Source: Cyrtodaria siliqua
Taxonomy: Eukaryota > Mollusca > Bivalvia > Adapedonta > Hiatellidae
DNA length: 64,000 bases
Assembly: GCA_037043455.1 (NCBI GenBank)
Contig: JAWPHD010000297.1
Span: 372,001 to 436,000, forward strand
Direction of reading: 5' to 3'
The translations under genes were made by a program, and so were the position numbers. Position 1 is the first letter of the stretch; every line of letters begins with the position of its first letter. This document shows, piece after piece, positions 1 to 13,000 of the stretch. Below the pieces are notes generated by a model. The model saw only the letters and a program-made list of their open reading frames with translations. It did no database searches and had not been told where the DNA came from.

Positions 1-37
1 CCAGCGCCGACAGAGACTTGTTGATGGACATGGCTTC
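1..37 (-). CDS. Exon e31: motor segment after switch II (INKSLSAL), cut by window edge
   Basis: Encodes [12 protein letters not shown], the start of the kinesin relay and microtubule-binding helix that follows switch II. The acceptor CAG is at 40-38. It joins e30 in phase 0 to give [15 protein letters not shown], the expected kinesin order. The exon continues beyond the window. Confidence 0.92.
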
Positions 38-3000
38 CTGAACAGTAAGAAACATTGGTACCATTAAAAGACAAATATCGTGTAAAAACAGAAAGAAGCA
101 GCAAAACCACCCGTCACAAAAAGGTTAAGAATAAACAAAACTGATTTTATTTTTTTTTAATTACAGTCAGTTAACACATATTGGGTTTTATTACTTATAG
201 ATGCTCATACAGAGGAGAGAGGACAATGGGTGATCTGCCCAAAGAGAGGATAAAGAGGAACCTGCTATTACACTCTCTTTATGACATTATTGCCCAGTAA
301 CATGTCACATGTGTGGACATTGTGTACTAATAGGAAATAAACATTTTGCTTTGCAACTACAGCTGCAAAACATATGTAAAATAGACAAGATGAATTCCAA
401 CCCTTGTTACTATCAAATAAATAATTTTGACTGTAAATAAACTAAACTAGACGGGTGTTCCGCAGAATACTTGTTGCCTGTCAGCGCTTTGTCAGCAAAA
501 CAAGGTTTTTGGACCCAGATAAATGACCTTGACAAACTGGCCTGGCTAAGTTTTCGTGAAGAAAAAATGAGTATTTAACCCATAAAATACCTTCAGTGTG
601 ATCTTGACCTTTATATTTTAGTATGCCCATGTCGATGTTGTCCTGATAAGTATATATTGAACGTTTGATGAAAAAATATCAAGAAATGAGCAAGTTATGG
701 CCAACATTAGGTTTTTGTGAAGAAAATGAGTATATAACCCATATAATGACCTTCAGAGTGACCTTGACCGATATATTTTAGTATGCATGTGGATGTTGTC
801 ATGATGAGTATATATTGAAAGTTTGATGAAGAAATATCAAGAAATAAAAAGTTATAGCCAACGTTAAGTTTTCGTGAAGAAAAAAATGATGAGTATATAT
901 TGAAAGTTTGATGAAGAAATATCAAGAAATAAAAAGTTATAGCCAACGTTAAGTTTTCGTGAAGAAAAAAATGAGTATTTAACCCATATAATGACCTTCA
1001 GTGTGACCTTGACCTTTATGTTTTAGTATGTATATTGAAAGTTTGATGAAGAAATATCAAGAAATGAGAAAGTTATAGCCAACATTAAGTTTTCGTGACG
1101 GACGGACGACATAGTGATCCCTATGTATCGCATTTTCTTCGAAAAGTTAATAAAGAAGAGGAAATGAACACTTGTTTACTGATCACCCTTAACGGGAAGC
1201 GAAAAGCAAAGCATACTAGATCCTTGGGTACTCTATTACTCATTGAAGGCCAACTACTTTAAATTTATTTTCAAATGAATTGTTTTTGTTTTTTTAACAT
1301 TGTCGAGTTACAGAAGAGTAGATGACCACTCCAGCTCTGTAATGATCTCCCATTCAGACCGACTGCCACACAGTGGTAAGAAACCAAAATCAATGATGGA
1401 GAATTTGGATGAAACAATGTGTCATGTAAGGTTATATCCGTACAATGTGTCATGTAAGGTTATATCCGTACAATGTGTCATGTAAGGTTATATCCGTACA
1501 ATGTGTCATGTAAGGTTATATCCGTACAATGTGTCATGTAAGGTTATATCCGTACAATGTGTCATGTAAGGTTATATCCGTACAATGTGTCATGTAAGGT
1601 TATATCCGTACAATGTGTCATGTAAGGTTATATCCGTACAATGTGTCATGTAAGGTTATATCCGTACAATGTGTCATGTAAGGTTATATCCGTACAATGT
1701 GTCATGTAAGGTTATATCCGTACAGATAACAGATCATGACATGCCACAAGGACATCAGGACTGCAGATTATTGACATCTAAGAATTCATCTCTATATCAG
1801 TTTTTTGTTAACACATAATTATGTGAAATAAAATTATATACTATAAATTCACTTGTTTGCCTTCAGGGCTATTCCATTAAAATATACATGGGACCCCAGG
1901 AAGTCACTTTTGAAATTGAATACCCACCCATAGATGCAAAATTGAGATTAAAAACCAAATTTTGGAAAATAGGGTTCACCCATAAGTCTTTATTAAATTG
2001 CCTTCCTGGGGTCCCGGGTATGCTTTAATGGAATAGTCCTCGACTATATACCGCTGAATCTTTTCCTATTAAACAAGTTATAGCACATGGAGTGCTTTGT
2101 AGATCTTGAATTGGACAATGTTGGATTCCCAGAGTGGACTGCCTCTCGTACAATATCAAGATAATTGACAGTACTTGCCTTCAGCTGTTCAGCTCCTGCT
2201 CCTGTTTTACCCACTCTCTCACTACCCGCCAAGTCCACCAAGCTAAGCTGTTAAGGAACGGAGAGCATTATTGTATGTCATATAGATGATGATGATGATG
2301 ATACTAGTAACGATGATAAAAACAATGATTGATGATGACTGATAATGAATATATGGTGATTGATGATGAATCTGCTGACTGATGATGAAGATGATTGATG
2401 ATGAATCTGCTGACTGATGATGAATATGGTGATTGATGATGACTATGGTGATTGATGATGAATATGGTGATTGATGATGACTATGGTGATTGACGATGAA
2501 TATGGTGATTGATGATGAATATGGTGATTGATGATGACTATGGTGATTGATGATGAATATGGTGATTGATGATGAATATGGTGATTGATGATGACTATGG
2601 TGATTGATGATGAATCTGCTGACTGATGATGAAGATGATTGATGATGAATCTGCTGACTGATGATGAATCTGCTGACTGATGATGAATATGGCAATTGAT
2701 GATGACTATGGTGATTGATGATGAATATGGTGATTGATGATGACTATGGTGATTGATGATGACTATGGTGATTGATGATGAATATGGTGATTGATGATGA
2801 CTATGGTGATTGATGATGAATATGGTGATTGATGATGAATATGGCAATTGATGATGAATATGGTGATTGATGATGACTATGGTGATTGACGATGAATATG
2901 GTGATTGATGATGAATATGGTGATTGATGATGACTATGGTGATTGATGATGAATATGGTGATTGATGATGAATATGGTGATTGATGATGAATACGGCAAC

Positions 3001-6000
3001 TGATGATGAATATGATATTTAGTGATGAATATGGTGATTGATGATGAATATGGTGATTGATGATGAATATGGTGATTGATGATGAATATGGTGATTGATG
3101 ATGATTATGGTGATTGATGATGAATATGGTGATTGATGATGAATATGGTGATTGATGATGAATGAGTCTGGATCTGCACCTGTATTGTATACTAGTATTA
3201 ACAATCCAACAGAGAATATTAAAAGAAAGATGACTGTAGAGTAATATTATTCATGTCTAGCATTAAACTTAGATGATGAAAGAACTAGGGCCTGTATCTT
3301 ACCTTGCCCTTAGTAATGTTTCCTGTGCTCCTATTGGTTGCCTCCAGGGTTATGCCAAGTACAAGATGGGACCTCGAACTCTCAGCATTCATTTCTGTGA
3401 AGTAAAATTGTAATTTAATTGATGTATTTGGGCCCTGGTATTGCATTAATGTGGTATTTAAGCCCTGTTATTGCACTAAAGTTGTATTTAGGCCCTGGTA
3501 GTGCAATGAAGTGGTATTTATCCCTGGTATTGCATTGAAGAGGTATATAGGCCTAGTACTGTATTGCACTGGTCATATTTAGGCCCCGGTAATACATTGG
3601 ATTTTAATTAGGCCTGGAATTGTATTGGATTGTAGTTAGGTTTGGTATTGTATTAAGGTGGTATTTAGGCCCTGACATTGCACTGATGTGGTATTCAGGC
3701 CTGGTATTGCATTGACAAGGTACTCAGGCCTGGTATTGCAATGAACTGGTATTTAGGCCCTGGTATTGTACTGAAATAATATACATAGGCTCCAGTATTT
3801 CAATGAGGTGATATTTAGGCTTGGTATTGCATTAGAGTGGTATTTAAGTGCTGGTATTGCACTGATGTGGTATTTTAATTTAGGCCCTGGTATTGCACTG
3901 AAGTGCAAAATATCCAGTTGTGTGCAAGTGTGGTCACTTCATTTATATTACTACATCTTTCCTTCTCGCCTTTCTATTCTAGCACATTAACTTGGACTCT
4001 CTTCTGGAAAATGTCAAGGGAGTAGCATTTTCTTTATGATACTGCGTTAGTCATTCGTAATAATATTTAGTTCTACAAATACAGACTAAGATACCGGTAC
4101 TTGATAATCATGTATCAAGCTAGCTTTTAACTCGCCATTGCCTGGTAAAATATTGGTTTAATATTTTTTATTGTGAAATGTGAATTTGAATTTGTCATTT
4201 GAAATTACTTAGTAGAACATGTTGTCATTACTTTTTCCTAATACAAATTTACTTTTAATTCTGGCTGTTTTCTCAACCATATTAAAGGTACTGAACCCGT
4301 ACTCTTCATGGTTTATAAATACGGCCATGTAAGCACCTTCAACATATAGATATACGGCCATGTAAGAACCTTCAACATATAGATATACAGCCATGTAAGA
4401 ACCTTCAACATATAGATAATACATGATCCTCATTGTAGTTGACGACCTAAAGTCATTTTATTTTCAACAAAATGTTAATATGTGTAACATTACTTAGTCC
4501 GGTTTAAAGGGTCATTAAAGCTTGCGTTACTTTTGTTAAAAAAAAAGCTAGTAAATAGAGGATCTTACATGAGTGCCTGTTTAATAGAAATTGTATTAAA
4601 CAAGTTGAATAAAATTACACGATGCAAGGCTGTGCCAAGCATCGTTTGAATTTTATCCAACGAGTATAATAAATTCAGTATTAAATAGGCACGAATGTGA
4701 GATTCTATTTATCACATAACTCCAACTAGAAATGTGTCCATGGGACACGGATGTCCCCACTGAAAACAATCAGTGTAAAACATAAGTTTTATGAAAAAGG
4801 GGCCATAACTCTGGTAATACTGGGTCGATTTAGACGCCGAAACAATATGCATATCTTGACAGCATAGGTAAGCATCCTGTAAATTTTCGAAGCAGCGTAT
4901 TATCCAGCCATTATCTGCAGCCGTCTTTTACACGGCCTTTTTTGAAAAATTGCAGCCAATATTTGGTGGAGTGGGTGGGGTAAAAGAAAAAAAACTTGCT
5001 AAACAACACTTCCAAACTCTTACTATCTCAATATTGTTATTTTTTGTATACGTTTATAGAAGAAAGCTGATCTAAAATATACCTTTTTCACATTTATCTG
5101 TAAAAATAAATTGCTCCAGAGACACACACTTGGTGTGATTGGCTCTTATCGTGTGTAAGCAAGTTATTTTACACACCCTGTTTGCAGATTTGCACACCCA
5201 AGTCTTGAAGTTCTGCCTAATACACTGTTTCGAAGCAATCGGCTGAAAAGTGTGGGAGGAGATAGACACACAAGACATTTTCACGTAAAATTTGATGAAA
5301 AAGGGGGCATAACTCCGGTAAAACTGGGTCGATTTTGACATCGAAACGAAACGCACATCTTGACATCATAGGTAAGCATCCTGTAAAGTTTCAAAGCGAT
5401 CGGCTGAAAAGTGTGAGAGGAGATAGACACACAAAACTTTCGGGACAGACGGAAAGACGGACGGACGGATGGACATGGCTAACGCTACATGTATATGCCC
5501 CCTCACCATTCGGTGGTGTGGGGCATAAAAAAGCTTTATAAGCAAAATATATTAGTGTAGCTGCCTATACATAACATTGTCGTATGACGATGGTGTATGT
5601 TTGTACGACGACGTTGTATGTTTGCACGATGACGTTGTATGTTTGTACGACGACATCGTATGTCCGTACGATGACATCGTTCGTTGACTCAGTTCTTCTC
5701 TGTACAACACTGAACAATGGAACTACCTCGTATTTCTGTAATCTGGTATTTTAAATGGTTAAAGAAACTGACGTGAAAATTCCGTTGTACTTCGAGCTGA
5801 ATGGAAAACATGCTTCGGTCTTCATTCACTTTGATATGATGGAAACTCATTAAAGGATATTTCAATTTGACAAGAAATGCACATGAAAATGGAATTCATT
5901 TAAGATACTTAAAACCGACGCTCATTTAAATGGGCATACAGCAATCTTGAATGTATTTATCAAGTATAAAAATGGTGGTACTTTTCAATATGTCTTGGTT

Positions 6001-9000
6001 ATTCTGTCATGTTCAACCCTGGAAAAATGGAGTGGTCTGCCTCGACCACAAAAAAAATTGACTAAATATGGCATTACATGTGCTAAAAATGACGTAAAAC
6101 ACCATTCAAACAACCAATCAACCACCGACTCACTTGTGGAGGCTGTGTGCCTGTTTGCGCTTCCTTCCTCAAACAGGGCCATCAGCTCCTTCGCATTTCT
6201 CGCATGTTTTACCATCGCTCCCTGGACAAACACCATACCCTTCTTGTCTTTTTTGATCTCAAGCTTTTCCTGATAATGATTGAAATAATAAAGAGTTATG
6301 TTAAGCTTCTAATGAAAATGATTGGAAATTATTCATATTTGGATTCTGCAGTTGATGGTCATAACTGACAATAAGTGCAGAACATGATAAGTGAATTAGG
6401 AAGAACTATATGCCAGCTATTAAAGTGCACATTTAGATGGTATAATATGATATGACATGATATGACATGACATGACATAATATGACATGACATGACATGA
6501 CATAATATGACATGATGTGCTTAAAGAAATACGAAGAAACTAAAATAGGATTTTAACTATTAGCATGGTTTTATTAGAAAAAATATATCAAATATTTTTT
6601 TTAAACAAAAACATTTTTACACAGTTTGTTCAATATATTGAGACTATCCATTTTAAACTTTGTAAAATTATAAATAAATAATAACAAGAGGCCCAAGAGG
6701 GCCTGTGGACGCTCTACTGGCTAAAACAGCTCTTATAGATTTAGATAGATATAGCTAGATATAGCTCTCTTCTCCTATAGATTTAACAAAGAAAAATACA
6801 ATATAGCATTTTTCAACAAATCAAGGGCCATAACTCTGTTATTACTAACAAGATCTAGCTAGTTTTTGAAATTGTCCAGGATTTCATTGATATACCGCGC
6901 TTTGCACAACTAGACATCATACTGCAGCTTCCTGCCAAATTTCGTAGAAATGCAACAAGCCATTTAAGGAGTAGCGCCGACAAGAAATTTAAAATAAAAA
7001 TGTCAAAGGGCCATAACTCCGTCAAAAATCAGCGAACTGGAACAAAAGCGTGATATGCACAACTAGACATCTTACCGATGCTTCCTGCCAAGTTTCGTCG
7101 AAATTCAACAAGGCATTTAGGATGAGTAGCGCCGACAAGAAATTTTAAAGTAAGTGTCAAGTAATTAAATAGATAATGAAAAAATTTAAAAAAAAAAAAA
7201 AAATTGAAATCAATCAAAAAAAAAAAAAAAAAAAAAAAAAAAAGGAAAAAAAAAAAATTAGAAAAATAAAAAAAAAATAAAAAAAAAAAAAAAATCAATA
7301 AAAAAAAAAAAAAAAAAAAAAAAAATTGAAATAATTAAAAAAAAAAAAATAAAATAAAAATAAAAAAAAAAAAAAAAAATTGCAATTGAAAAAAAAAAAA
7401 AAAAAAATCTAATTAAAAACTAAAAAATAAATATAAACATCTTCTGCCTACTGCCTATACAAGCCTTAGTAAAACTGACCCCCAGGGTGGGGCCAAATAT
7501 GACCAATAGGCCACCATTTGAACAAACTTGGTAGAAGACCATAAGCTTATAGCAAATGCAAAATATTAAACCTCTGGCTCTTGCAGTTTCAGAGAAGACG
7601 TTTTTTTAAGTTTTTCCCTATACATGTCTATGTAAAACATCTGACCCTTGGGGCGGGGTCAAATGTGACCCGAGGGTCACAATTTGAACAAACTTGGTAA
7701 AGGACCATAAGCTTATAGCAAATGCAAGATATTAAACCTTAAGCTGTTGCAGTTCCAGAGAAGATTTTTTTCAGTTTTTCCCTAAACAAGCATTTATGTA
7801 AAACTGTGACCCCGGGGCGGGGCAAGATGTGACACCAGGGTCACCATTTGAACAAACTTGGTAAAGGACCATAAGCTTATAATAAATGTTTAATATCAAA
7901 CATCTGGCTCTTGTAGTTTCCGAGAAGAAGATTTTTAAAAAAAAATATCCTATATAAGTCTATGTAAAACTGTGACCCTTGGGGCGGGGACAAATTTGAC
8001 CCCAGGGTCAGCATTTGAACAAACTTAGTAGAGGACCATAAGCTGATGCTACATGTAGTACATGAGAGCTCTGTGCCATGTGGTTCCAGAGAAGACGTTT
8101 TTTTTCATTTTTGCCTATACAAGCCTATGTAAAACTGTGACCCCCGGGGTGGGGCCAAATGTGACCCCTGGGTCACCATTTGAACAAACTTGGTAGAGGA
8201 CCACAAGCTTATAGCAAATGCAAAATATTAAACCTCTGGCTCTTGCAGTTTCAGAGAAGAAGATTTTTTAAGTTTTTCCCTATACATGTCTATGTAAAAC
8301 GTGACCCTTGGGGCGGGGCCAAATGTGACCCGAGGGTCACCATTTGAACAAACTTGGTAAAGGACCATAAGCTTATAGTAAATGCAAAATATCAAACCTC
8401 CGGCTGTTGTAGTTTCCGAGAAGAAGATTTTTTTTTAAAAATCCTATATAAGTCTATGTAAAATTGTGACCCCCGGGGCGGGGACAAATTTGACCCCAGG
8501 GTCACCATTTGAACAAACTTAGCAGAGGACCATAAGCTGATGCTACATGTAATACATGAGAGCTCTGTGCCTTGTGGTTACAGAGTAGAAGATTTTTTAA
8601 AGTTTTTTCCTATATGTCTATATGAAAAACATGCAAAACCTCAATATACAAACTTTGGACCCCCGGGGCACGGCCATTTTTGACCCCGGGGACTTTATTT
8701 GAACAAACTTGATAGTCTAGGCGTTGGCGATCATTTTGAAAGAAAAACTGTTGAAATCTGTCCAGCGGTTCTGGAGAAGAAGATTTTTTAAGGTTTCGAC
8801 CATATATGGTAATGGCAGCCATCTTGGATGTAGCGCTGACCTAATTTTAACAAATCTAAAAAGCATTCATCTAAGGATCATCCATGTGAAGTTTGGTCAA
8901 AATTAGCCAAGCGGTTTCTGAGGAGAAGTCGTTTGAAGAAAAGTTAACGGACGGACGACGGACGACGGAAGACGGACAACACACCATCCCATAAGCTCTG

Positions 9001-10062
9001 CTGGCCCTTGGCCAGTAGAGCTAAAAACAAAAATCCCACACTGCAGACTGTGTTGATACATTGTGAAGCAAGTTCCTCTATTATATAACCAGGAAACCAA
9101 ACAATTCCATAATAAACACCTAAAAGTGTTGCTATATATACCAGAAGAAAATCTAAAATCGTACAAAACAAGTGCAATAAAAGTAATAAATCATGTATAT
9201 CCAGCATAACAGATAATAAGAAAAGATACGATATTATCAATTTATATATGAAAGCTCATTATGCACGTGGCAGCTCATTATGCACGTGGTGTATTTAACT
9301 TGAGGCCCCCTTTAAACTTCATACCATGTGCTTTTTTTTTAAAAATGTTGACTTTCATCAAAGTTGTATTTTGGGGAGTGCCAAGTAAGTACTATATTAA
9401 TTCTTGACAGATATACATGCTATCATAGATGTTCTTGACCAGACAAGGGAGAATGATATAATTAAAGTGATACTAATGTAGCGTGCTTAAATAATTTTTA
9501 GCATCTTAAATTACCTTAAACGATATAAAGGCTGTAAACTGCTTTACGTGAAATAAGTATATTAGATTTGGCCTGCCAGACTGTATCATGCATATGTCTT
9601 ATTTGCAGATATATGTGTCTGGGCAGATTACACCAAATAAAGCGCCCTCTGGCGATATACTGATCTTATTCACTCATTTCTTCATGCACATCAACTCAAC
9701 ATTTGCATGATTTCATGCGGTAAATAAATGTATAACATCATTTGTTGATGCACCAGTTACACTTTTTGAGGTCACTTATCACAAGTTAAAAGTAAGAAAT
9801 TAACAGTTTTTTTGAAAGTCTTATTGTGAGAATCTCTCACAGTCTCGCAAACACTGCCCCCGATGTGAGGGTCAATTTCAATCATCCAATTTTCCCCAGG
9901 CCTTGGTTCTGAATCTGCGTAGCATAGAGTAGTAAAAAATCAGAAGCAGGCCACGTGACCGAGGCTATAAGTATATCAGGGCAATGTCACGTATTCCAAC
10001 TCATTAGGCAACTCGTCAACAACCAAACAAAGATTCTGTTTGCACAAGCATCAATTGCCTTT

Positions 10063-10099
<37 letters not shown>

Positions 10100-13000
10100 G
10101 TTTTCTCCATTTTTAGATACTGGATTGCGTGCAGGATAAAAGCAGTATAAGTATACAGCAATTATAATACAAGCTGAAAATAATGGGGTCATGTTTATAA
10201 TGCAGAGGTGCACTCTAATTTATATATACACTACTGTGCCAATCAAAATCCTTTACATCAATATTCTATGTGATAAAACTGTATGCCAATATGTGTATAT
10301 ATGTGTGTGTACATATATATGAATGTGTGTGTATACTATTTGAAGGAAAGCAGTTTGTGCAGCATCAAGCCATCACTCGTGTTGAAAAAATACCGTGTTT
10401 ACCCCATTAAATGCCCCTACCCCTATAAGGGCCCCCTCCGTGAATTAGCACCTCCATCATTATCAATTTGCCAAAAAGATTCCTTTTCCCTCACTGTATC
10501 TAAAATGTCTAACTTATAGGTGTCCAAATGTACCTATGTACATGGAATCCTGGGATACGAGCGCTGTGTCCTAATTAGGCGAACAAGCACTGTGTCATAA
10601 TTAGGCCATTTGTTTTAAACATCATCTACACAGATATATTTAGTGTCAATCTCATTAAAATCAGACCCTGTATCATGCTACGATACTCTATGCTATTAAG
10701 GATCTCACAACACTGCATTTGAGGTCATGTCAGATTGACCTTACCAATCAGATTTTAGCCTACAAAACTGCTCGGTATAGACTGCTTCAATGCGCATGTC
10801 CATAACTTTTAGCATATAAAACACAAACTAACTGCGTTGACAAACATAACACACCAACCTTTATTGAATATTTACTGAAAAAAGAAAGATTGTGTGACAA
10901 AATTCAATAACAGTACAAATAAAATGTACCTATTCGTGGGATTGAACCCACACTAAAATAACAGTCGCGGGCAAATAGTCGACATCGTTATCAACTGAGC
11001 TAAGTGGACCAAATGTACTATCACTTACTATTTGGAACATCTACTGTCGTAATAATTCTGGTAGAATGTATATTTTCAAAACACACGACACAGCGTCCAT
11101 GATTTTCTTCATGTTTTTGATGTTAAAAACATGCCATTAAGTGCATTTCTTTGAAATTATCAAGCAATCCACAGCAATAACACACAAAGACTTTATCTTT
11201 ATTCGGATATAGATCTGTGTTTTATGTGGATTTTCATTTATTCAGTTCACTCAAACGAAGTGCATAAGAAACGGCGATTTCATTGGTTGAATTAAGTTGA
11301 TCTTCTCATGAATATTGATTAGATGAATGGTCGATCTGACGTGACCTCCAAGGCAGTGTTGTCAGATCCTATAGCGGAGAGTATCAAAGCGTACTTACCA
11401 TATGATTTTAATGAGATTGATTTAGTGTGTAACTCAATCAGACCATGAATTCTGAGATATGAAAGCTTGCAAAATACTGAGGTATAAAAAATCACATTAA
11501 TTCTAACATATGAAGAAAACACAGAGGCATGAAAAAAAAGCTTCCCATTCTGAAATAAATAAACACCCAGGGCACTTAATCAGGCAAATACGGTATGTAG
11601 ACTAATTATTCATCCAAGTTACCTCGTCATATTTGACTAAGTGGTCCTTAAAATTACATCAAACATAAATATATATAATAAAACAATTCAATTAAGGTAC
11701 CATCAGCGAATTCAGATTACAGTCATTTATAATTTTGCAAAATAAATAATACAACTGATAAAATATATTAATTAGTATTAAAAACATTCGCATGGAAATC
11801 CAGTAAATGAGGCGTAATCTTCCACTATGGCTGACGTACCTCTGAAGTGTCAACTCATCAAGCTCATTATAATTATTGAATACATTTTAAAGTTACAATA
11901 TGTAAAACATAATTTATACTAGTAGTAGTTAATTTATAAAAGTGACACATGCGATGTGTAAATACAATTTTGTAATACAACATAAGAATAAAAAGTGACA
12001 CCAGCCATATAAATATCATATTTCCTGCATAATCCTTTAAATTACATTAAAGGGACACACGGCAATCTTGATGTTCCATTTGTTTTTCTACATAACTTGA
12101 TTTTTGCAATCATTAGTATGCATTATTAAAATAGTTCAAAGTAAATTGATTTTGCATTTTACTAATTGTTATATATATATTGCACCAATAATATATTTAA
12201 ACCTATATATAGTGTATAAACAATGAAAAAATGAACTCTAAATGTTATTTAATTACATGCAAGCAGGTTTAATGTCCAAATGATACTGGATAAATTAATC
12301 GAGATGCTGAATTTAATGTTCGATAAAAACTTCCAGATTGCCATGTGTCCCTTTAAGTATTAGATACTGCATCACTGGATTTCTATAGCTCCGACACACA
12401 CAGATATTACACATTTATAATGCCAAGTAACAACATGATGAAAACTACATTTATTTGTAAATAACCGTTATTCATATAAACATAAAACAAACCTGACAAA
12501 ATGTCTACATTTTTGTTTTATCGTCCTTACCACCATTTTTGATGGACTTACAACTTACTAACTCTAAATTCAACTATTTAATTACAGTCAAACTTTGATT
12601 ACTCGATTGTTGATTCCTTGGATCGGAATACCATCGGTAACTCGAACACATACTCCAGTCCAGGCACAACTCCTATATAATTCACGTAATTCATCCTCGG
12701 TCAATATATTTGAATATTATTTCTCGAATACCACCCCAAGCTCGAAGGCTTTTTATGGTCCGGATATTGTATAAATTGTGATAAATAAACTCGAAGGTGT
12801 GATCCGTTGCCAAGCGACGCCGGCCATTGATTTTACACGATGCTTTTAAGTTCAATCGAAGCGTGAAAGAAAACCAATTAAGCCCTCAACCCCGATTTCT
12901 CGAAAAATATTCCTACGGTCCCCGTGACTTCGAGTTATCAACGTTCGACTGTACTGGTATTTAAATATGGGTTCACAGTTTTGTGCATTAGGCAAATTAT

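Noticed and set aside
2174..2178. GT donor at 2174 for e30
   Set aside because: It would shift the frame into e31 and destroy the conserved [12 protein letters not shown] sequence; the GC donor fits exactly.
2243..3204. Minus-strand frames with [12 protein letters not shown] repeats
   Set aside because: The 18-bp minisatellite in an intron, unrelated to the adjoining motor exon.
7029..7298. Poly-Phe frame
   Set aside because: Reverse reading of an A-rich tract.
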